41,560 bases of DNA, taken from assembly GCA_003165195.1 (NCBI GenBank), contig PLSP01000059.1, positions 3,854-45,413 on the forward strand, in the 5' to 3' direction. Shown piece after piece: positions 36,121-41,560 of the stretch (positions are counted from its first letter, which is position 1; each line of letters opens with the position of its first letter). The translations under genes were made by a program, and so were the position numbers. The notes beneath the pieces were generated by a model. The model had not been told where the DNA came from, did no database searches, and saw nothing but the letters and a program-made list of their open reading frames with translations. Source of the stretch: Candidatus Bathyarchaeota archaeon. GTDB taxonomy: Archaea; Thermoproteota; Bathyarchaeia; Bathyarchaeales; Bathycorpusculaceae.

Positions 36121-38253
36121 ATGCATCTATTCAACTTCAAGGGTGTGAATGGGTTAACGAACTTCGATACCAGACACTGCCATAAATGGGCGCAGCTTTT
36201 ACTTGCAAGGCAACAAAAACTCAGCCAAACAGTAACCGCCCTAAAAGAACAGGACGTTGATTTGGCGAAGAAGTTGTTTACACAAATTATTACAGGAGTA
36301 AACGGCGGCAAACAAGCGGATCCAGGTATGGCTGGCTCCCTTCTTTACCATATGGCAATGATTTCAAAAATGGAGTCGGAAACGCGAGTGCTCATCGACG
36401 AGCTACATGTTGACACACCTGATGTCGGCGAGAAACTTCAGGACATTTACAGCGATTTTGAATCCGACGCCAAAGAGCTAACTAAGGAAGTCGCACCCTT
36501 TAATTTGAAATTTCAAGAAATTGCTTCATGCCGTCCCACAACAACCGAAAAAATTAGACTTTTCAAAAAATTAAAAGCGGAAGCTAAAGCAGCCCAAACT
36601 CTGCTAGCTAACATGGACCCGAAAGCTGAGGCTGCATTAAGAAAAACGTTCATTGACTGGGCACAGCAAATCATCAAGATGCGACTAATTCAAGAGTACG
36701 AGACAATCAAGGGTTTGCTAGTAACAGAGGAACTTGTGCAAAGTGTGGGGTCAGCAGCTGTTGAAGAGGCCATGCTACGAGTGCAGGATAAATTCGGTCA
36801 AGACACCGTCAACATTGCTCTTGACGTTACGCTTAAGGTGGGGATGCGCCGTGAAAAGCTTCAGTCAGTCATGTTAAGCGACCACTTCATAAACTACAAC
36901 ATGAGCGTTGAATCCCTGGATGGACGCATGGAGTTTTTGAACTGCCCAATCTACGGAAGCCACAAATATGCTGAACAAAAACATCGCGTAAGCCCAGAGG
37001 CAGCGTCGCTTTTCTGCAAGCATTTCTGCTTTGCCCATGCAAGAGCCATGTTGGACACGGTTCTTCCCTTTCCATTTACGCTTTGGCAGCCGAAAAGAAT
37101 GGCCACCAACGGAAACTGTGAGTACTACCTAAAACTTGCATATTCACCAGCAGCAAACACTTCCGAACGATTTGTCCCCTTGGTTATGTCCTGGAACGTC
37201 ACACGCGAATGCAACATGAAATGCAGCCACTGCTACATCAATGCCACTGAGAAAAAACTAGAAAATGAATTAACCACCGCTGAAGCAAAAAAACTCATGG
37301 ACCAAATCTATCAAGTAAGCCGTCCCCTTCTGATTTTAAGCGGCGGCGAGCCTCTCTTACGCCCAGATATTTATGAGCTTATTAGCTATGGCTCAAAGAT
37401 TGGTTTGAAAATGGGGTTAGGAAGTAACGGTAGCCTCATTGATGAAACCGCAGCTAAAAAACTCAAGGAAGCAGGCATAACAACCGTTTCCATAAGCTTG
37501 GACTCCCATATTGCGAAACACCATGATGAGTTCAGAGGGGTAGAGGGCGCATGGCAAAAAGCACTCGAAGCCTGCAAGTTTCTACGCAAAAATAATGTAC
37601 TTGTCCAAGTTAACGCAACCTTAACACAGCAAAACTACAACCAAATAGACGATATTATGTCGTTGGCTGAAAGCATCGGCGTCGAAAACTTTCACTTGTT
37701 TTTCCTTGTTCCAACAGGTCGAGGAACCAAGTTGACCGATATTTCTCCACAGAAATACGAGGAAATGATCAGCAAAACCTTTGCTAAAGTATCTAATCAC
37801 ACCTTAAACGTGAGACCTTCTTGTGCGCCGCAGTTCATGCGCATCGCCCAGGGCATGGGCTTGGATATGAGGCAGTGGATTCGCGGCTGCATCGCAGGAC
37901 AATACTACTGTCGCATCTACCCCAACGGAGATGTGACACCTTGCCCCTACCTGCCAGTCAAGCTTGGAAACATACGCGATCAAAGTTTCAAGGAAATATG
38001 GTTCAACTCACCTGTTTTTAAAGCGCTAAGAAACCCAGACACACTTAAAGGCAAATGCGGCATCTGCGAGTACCGATTTGTATGCGGAGGCTGCAGGGCA
38101 CGAGCCCATGGGCTTTCAAACGACTTTATTGATTATTGCGGGGACCTGCATGAACCTTCAGAGCTGAAAAATGATTATTTAGCTGAAGATCCGTGGTGTG
38201 TCTACCAACCTAAAACAGCTCAGAAAACCGAACGCAACCAAACAGACAACTAA
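36121..38253 (+). CDS. Radical SAM/SPASM domain protein with ~350-residue N-terminal extension
   Basis: NVTRECNMKCSHCYINA (CxxxCxxC), LILSGGEPLLRPDI, SPASM-type CxxYxxxCGGCRARAHG; long N-terminal region with additional Cys. Confidence 0.9.
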   Translation: MHLFNFKGVNGLTNFDTRHCHKWAQLLLARQQKLSQTVTALKEQDVDLAKKLFTQIITGVNGGKQADPGMAGSLLYHMAMISKMESETRVLIDELHVDTPDVGEKLQDIYSDFESDAKELTKEVAPFNLKFQEIASCRPTTTEKIRLFKKLKAEAKAAQTLLANMDPKAEAALRKTFIDWAQQIIKMRLIQEYETIKGLLVTEELVQSVGSAAVEEAMLRVQDKFGQDTVNIALDVTLKVGMRREKLQSVMLSDHFINYNMSVESLDGRMEFLNCPIYGSHKYAEQKHRVSPEAASLFCKHFCFAHARAMLDTVLPFPFTLWQPKRMATNGNCEYYLKLAYSPAANTSERFVPLVMSWNVTRECNMKCSHCYINATEKKLENELTTAEAKKLMDQIYQVSRPLLILSGGEPLLRPDIYELISYGSKIGLKMGLGSNGSLIDETAAKKLKEAGITTVSISLDSHIAKHHDEFRGVEGAWQKALEACKFLRKNNVLVQVNATLTQQNYNQIDDIMSLAESIGVENFHLFFLVPTGRGTKLTDISPQKYEEMISKTFAKVSNHTLNVRPSCAPQFMRIAQGMGLDMRQWIRGCIAGQYYCRIYPNGDVTPCPYLPVKLGNIRDQSFKEIWFNSPVFKALRNPDTLKGKCGICEYRFVCGGCRARAHGLSNDFIDYCGDLHEPSELKNDYLAEDPWCVYQPKTAQKTERNQTDN

Positions 38254-38463
38254 TAGGCAAGCTAACCTTACAGAAACTATTTATAACATGTCTGTCTATC
38301 AAAAACTTTAATCGGCAGTTAAAACGGCTTTGGCAGCCCGCAAACACGATTACTCGAGCCTGTGGACAGCCAAAATTGGTGGGTGAAAGCAATATGATGG
38401 TCCACAAATCCAATCAGTCGAAAGGCTTCCATAAAGCAGTAGCGTCCAGAAACTCCACGAAAC

Positions 38464-39732
38464 ATGGTTTTAAACCAAACATGCACCGTCAACGTTAAGG
38501 AGGCAATTCGGATTTCAAATGGGAGCCTGTCAAAAAGTTTCTGGGGAATGTTTAAACAAACATCGGTAGCCTACCTCTTTGATATTTTTGGGTTGCTTGC
38601 AGGTTTCCTTATCGCGTACCAACTTAACATTTTTGGAACAACCAAGTGGGCGCTAGCACTTTTTCCAACGCTAATAAGTACTAGAGTGATTAACGGTTTG
38701 CTTAGTGGTCGCTTAAGCACTGGCTTACATCTTGGCACAATTTATCCGAGATTCTCTGGAAACACCAAAAGCTTCAACAAACTTGTCCATTCAGTTATCG
38801 TGTTAACTTTAGCTACCAGCGTAATGGTTAGTTTAATGTCGTTTGTTTTAGGCTACGCTTTTTGGGGTATAACCATCGGTGATTTTTCAGCTATATTATC
38901 TGTAATGGTTGCTACGCTGGCATTAGGGTTACTTTTTTCTATAATCACTATCAAAGTTGCGTTTGTCTCGTTTTCGAGGGGATTAGACCCTGACATTGTA
39001 GTTTTCCCAATCATTTCAAGCTTAGCCAGCATCTTCATTTCGCTTTGTTATGTTGGAGTGTTTAATCTGTTCCATTTCATACCTTTTTTCGGAAGGCTCA
39101 CAATCTTAGGCATAGGCTTTGTCCATATAGCAATCGTTTTGTATCTACTTTCAAAAGATAAAGGTGAACCTGAGTTTTTAAGAACCATCAGGGAATCGCT
39201 GGCGATGCTAGTTATCGTCGCCTTGATTGTTACGGTTACGGGAACCTTGTTTAGAACAATAAACAGTTTTGCTGAGAGCAGAGCAGAAATCAACTTGATC
39301 TTGCCAGCAATAGTTACCATTTACCCATCAATTATTAATATGGTAAGCAACGTAGGTTCAGTCGTAGGCTCCACGGCCAACACTAAACTGGCTTTGGGTT
39401 TGCTTTCTCCGTCCTTTTCCTCAATAAAGAACCATGGTAAAAACATTCTGAGCGCTTGGCTGGCGTCGTTTATCATGTTTAGTATTTTAGCTTTAATTTC
39501 GCTAGCTGCAAATCAGGTTCACCCATTGTCAAGTGCAATCGACTTTCTGGTTATAATTTGGTTATCCAACTTGCTAGCAACTGTCGGAATAGTTTTTCTA
39601 TCTTACGGCATTTCAATAATAACTTTTAAGAGAGGATTAAACCCTGAGAACTTCGTCATTCCGGTCGAAACCTCTTTTGCAGCAATAATAATGTCAACTG
39701 CTCTCCTGATTGTTCTGTTACTTATTCTGTAA
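38464..39732 (+). CDS. MgtE/SLC41-type divalent cation transporter, duplicated integral domain
   Basis: LALFPTLISTRVINGLLSGRLSTGLHLGTIYP ... SRGLDPDIVVFPIISSLASI and second-half LILPAIVTIYPSIINMVSNVGSVVGSTANTKLALGLL ... KRGLNPENFVIPVETSFAAI. Confidence 0.8.
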   Translation: MVLNQTCTVNVKEAIRISNGSLSKSFWGMFKQTSVAYLFDIFGLLAGFLIAYQLNIFGTTKWALALFPTLISTRVINGLLSGRLSTGLHLGTIYPRFSGNTKSFNKLVHSVIVLTLATSVMVSLMSFVLGYAFWGITIGDFSAILSVMVATLALGLLFSIITIKVAFVSFSRGLDPDIVVFPIISSLASIFISLCYVGVFNLFHFIPFFGRLTILGIGFVHIAIVLYLLSKDKGEPEFLRTIRESLAMLVIVALIVTVTGTLFRTINSFAESRAEINLILPAIVTIYPSIINMVSNVGSVVGSTANTKLALGLLSPSFSSIKNHGKNILSAWLASFIMFSILALISLAANQVHPLSSAIDFLVIIWLSNLLATVGIVFLSYGISIITFKRGLNPENFVIPVETSFAAIIMSTALLIVLLLIL

Positions 39733-39801
39733 ACACGAGGCAATTGGCACATAATTAAAATAATTCCGAGACCCTAATAACTATTGGAGAGCGACCTTTA
39801 A

Positions 39802-40998
39802 TTGCCTAAATTTGAGAAGTTAGAGTACAAGCCTATTCCAGTCAGACAGCTTTTGCTCGAAATGAAGAACCTTTCTGAGTTGATGATTGATTTGGCTTAT
39901 TCAGCAGCCTTATACAATGACAAAGACCTTGCTGAAGACGTTTTGGCGCTTGAAAGACGAGTTGATACATTAGCATATCTTTTAGACATGGAAATAATGG
40001 TTGCTTCAAGAGATCCAAAGGACGCAGAGGCTATGGTAAGCATTTCCAGGGTGGCTGCTGCCACAGATAAAATTTCAGATGCAGCAGCAGATATTGCAGC
40101 TATAGTTACCCGAAATATTGGAATCCACCCTATAGTGGGCGAAATCTTTGAAAAAGTTGAAGAACGCCTCATGAAAGTGACTGTTAAAGCCAACTCAACT
40201 ATAGTCAAGAAAAGAATAGGTGAGCTTGATTTAGCTGCAAGAATGGGAGTTGACATTATTGCCATTCGAAGAAATAAAGATTGGATATTGGACCCAAAGA
40301 GCACAGAAAGTATTTTTCAAGACGACATCCTGATTACCCGAGGGGCACCCTCTGGAATCGAAGAGTTTAAAGATTTAGCCGAGGGTCAACTCGCAAAGTT
40401 AAACGGGCAGGAACGCGCCAGATTCGAAGAAATTGTCACACGATTCGTAGAGCTCAAAGACACTTCTGAATTGATGTTGGATTTAGCTTACTCCTCGCTT
40501 TTTCTTAACAGCAAAGAGCTAGCTGAAGAGGTGGAAAACTTGGAGGAACGCATGGATCAAATGCACACTGACTTTGAGCTGCTTGCTTTAACCAGCGACT
40601 TCAAAAAAGAGGAAGCCTCAGGTTTCCTTGGTCTGATCAGGCTTGGCGTGGCTACTGAAAAAATCGCTGATGCTGCCGCAGAAATGGCGGAAGTTGTCCT
40701 ACGCGGTATTCAACCGCATCCGATTCTGAAGCTAACGATAAAAGAAGCTGAGGAAACCGTTGTTCAAGCTTGTGTTACTGCCGATTCTTCGCTTATAGGT
40801 AAGACGTTGAAAGAAGCGCGGGTCCATGAAGAAACGGGCATGTGGGTTTTAGTGATTAAAAGAGGAGAAATGGGACTTCGGCCTAGAGGAGAGTCAAAAA
40901 TTCAAGAAGGAGACGTGTTGATTGCTTCAGGCTACACGGATGGCGTTGAAGACTTAAAGAAGCTTGCGTCGCCAACTCAAACGTGTCACATAGAATAG
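39802..40998 (+). CDS. PhoU/TrkA-C domain protein (two PhoU-like plus TrkA_C-like units)
   Basis: Repeated SELMIDLAYSAALYNDKDLAEDVLALERRVD / SELMLDLAYSSLFLNSKELAEEVENLEERMD followed by TrkA_C-like segments. Confidence 0.85.
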   Translation: MPKFEKLEYKPIPVRQLLLEMKNLSELMIDLAYSAALYNDKDLAEDVLALERRVDTLAYLLDMEIMVASRDPKDAEAMVSISRVAAATDKISDAAADIAAIVTRNIGIHPIVGEIFEKVEERLMKVTVKANSTIVKKRIGELDLAARMGVDIIAIRRNKDWILDPKSTESIFQDDILITRGAPSGIEEFKDLAEGQLAKLNGQERARFEEIVTRFVELKDTSELMLDLAYSSLFLNSKELAEEVENLEERMDQMHTDFELLALTSDFKKEEASGFLGLIRLGVATEKIADAAAEMAEVVLRGIQPHPILKLTIKEAEETVVQACVTADSSLIGKTLKEARVHEETGMWVLVIKRGEMGLRPRGESKIQEGDVLIASGYTDGVEDLKKLASPTQTCHIE

Positions 40999-41078
40999 CA
41001 AGAATCTTTATTTCAGATTCATTAACACTATAAGCACCCACCATTATATTAGGGCAGGCTAGCTTTAGCTAAAATTGA

Positions 41079-41420
41079 GTGAGGGAAAAAAGAATGGTCA
41101 CTTGTACTAATGGCGCATGCAAAAAAACTTTTGTAACCCCACTTCAAGCGCTAAATCTCCAGCAGGAACCAGAAGAACCCTACGCTGCATGCCCTTATTG
41201 CTTAACAAGAATTGATGAAATAGATTCAAAATGCAACAATAAAACTGAAAAACTATCTCAGAAAGCTATAGAAAAAGAAGAAAAACCTAAGCTCAAACCA
41301 GTCTCCTGCAAGTACCATCTTGGCTACTTAAGCGAAAGAGAACAAAAAGAGCAAATCCCAGACGAATGCATTGTGTGTAAATACATTGTTGATTGCATGC
41401 TACAAAAGATGCGTGCATAA
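41079..41420 (+). CDS. Cysteine-rich zinc-binding hypothetical protein
   Basis: 113 aa; CTNGACKKTF...CPYCLTRI and C-terminal CKYHLGYLSEREQKEQIPDECIVCKYIVDCML. Confidence 0.65.
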   Translation: MREKRMVTCTNGACKKTFVTPLQALNLQQEPEEPYAACPYCLTRIDEIDSKCNNKTEKLSQKAIEKEEKPKLKPVSCKYHLGYLSEREQKEQIPDECIVCKYIVDCMLQKMRA

Positions 41421-41475
41421 AGGTTTTGTAAGCTAGAAAAATTAAGAATTGGAAAATTGAGAAAAAATAAAATTT

Positions 41476-41560
41476 TTATTTCTTTTTCTTTGCGGTTTTT
41501 TCGTCGGTGGCAGCTGCCTCAGTCGGTTTGGCAGACTCTTCTGCTTTTGGCTCTTCTTTC
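41476..41560 (-). CDS. C-terminal tail of a protein truncated by the window edge
   Basis: Reverse strand reads KEEPKAEESAKPTEAAATDEKTAKKKK*; charged Ala/Lys/Glu-rich tail. Confidence 0.5.
   Translation of the reverse strand, partial: KEEPKAEESAKPTEAAATDEKTAKKKK

Overview
The window looks like archaeal chromosome, and the gene content suggests a Bathyarchaeia-like lineage (inference from content only). Core blocks are: an S6e / aIF2-gamma / PIN (FCF1-like) / RpoE / Spt4-like / DUF359 dephospho-CoA kinase / S24e / S27ae information-processing cluster on +; and an L3-L4-L23-L2-S19 ribosomal cluster on -, which stops after S19. Metabolic and transport genes include an MFS exporter with a divergent TetR N-terminus, an M32 carboxypeptidase, an HTH-like-Fae-Hps fusion, a B12-binding radical SAM protein, a long radical SAM/SPASM protein, and an MgtE-type transporter with a PhoU/TrkA-C partner. 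Accessory material is concentrated at ~6.1-8.4 kb (VapBC between tRNA 3'-end-like sequences, a possible intron-rich tRNA, a frameshifted eqolisin-like protease) and ~20.2-35.2 kb. The second region holds a repeat array, an intron-containing tRNA-Ser(CGA), a 21-nt copy of that tRNA's 3' end 3.8 kb downstream, three paralogous ~950-aa secreted beta-propeller proteins, and two tandem double-domain Lrp/AsnC regulators. The strongest unexplained signal is a nine-copy family of ~40-nt elements. Each has a TTTAC...GTAAA-type stem-loop, then TAGTAGACCCCT and a pyrimidine tract. Six are arrayed at 20.37-20.84 kb, two at 8.3-8.4 kb in the opposite orientation but in the same subtype order, and one lies at the broken end of the ribosomal cluster. 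No database search or folding software was used; all assignments come from reading the sequence.
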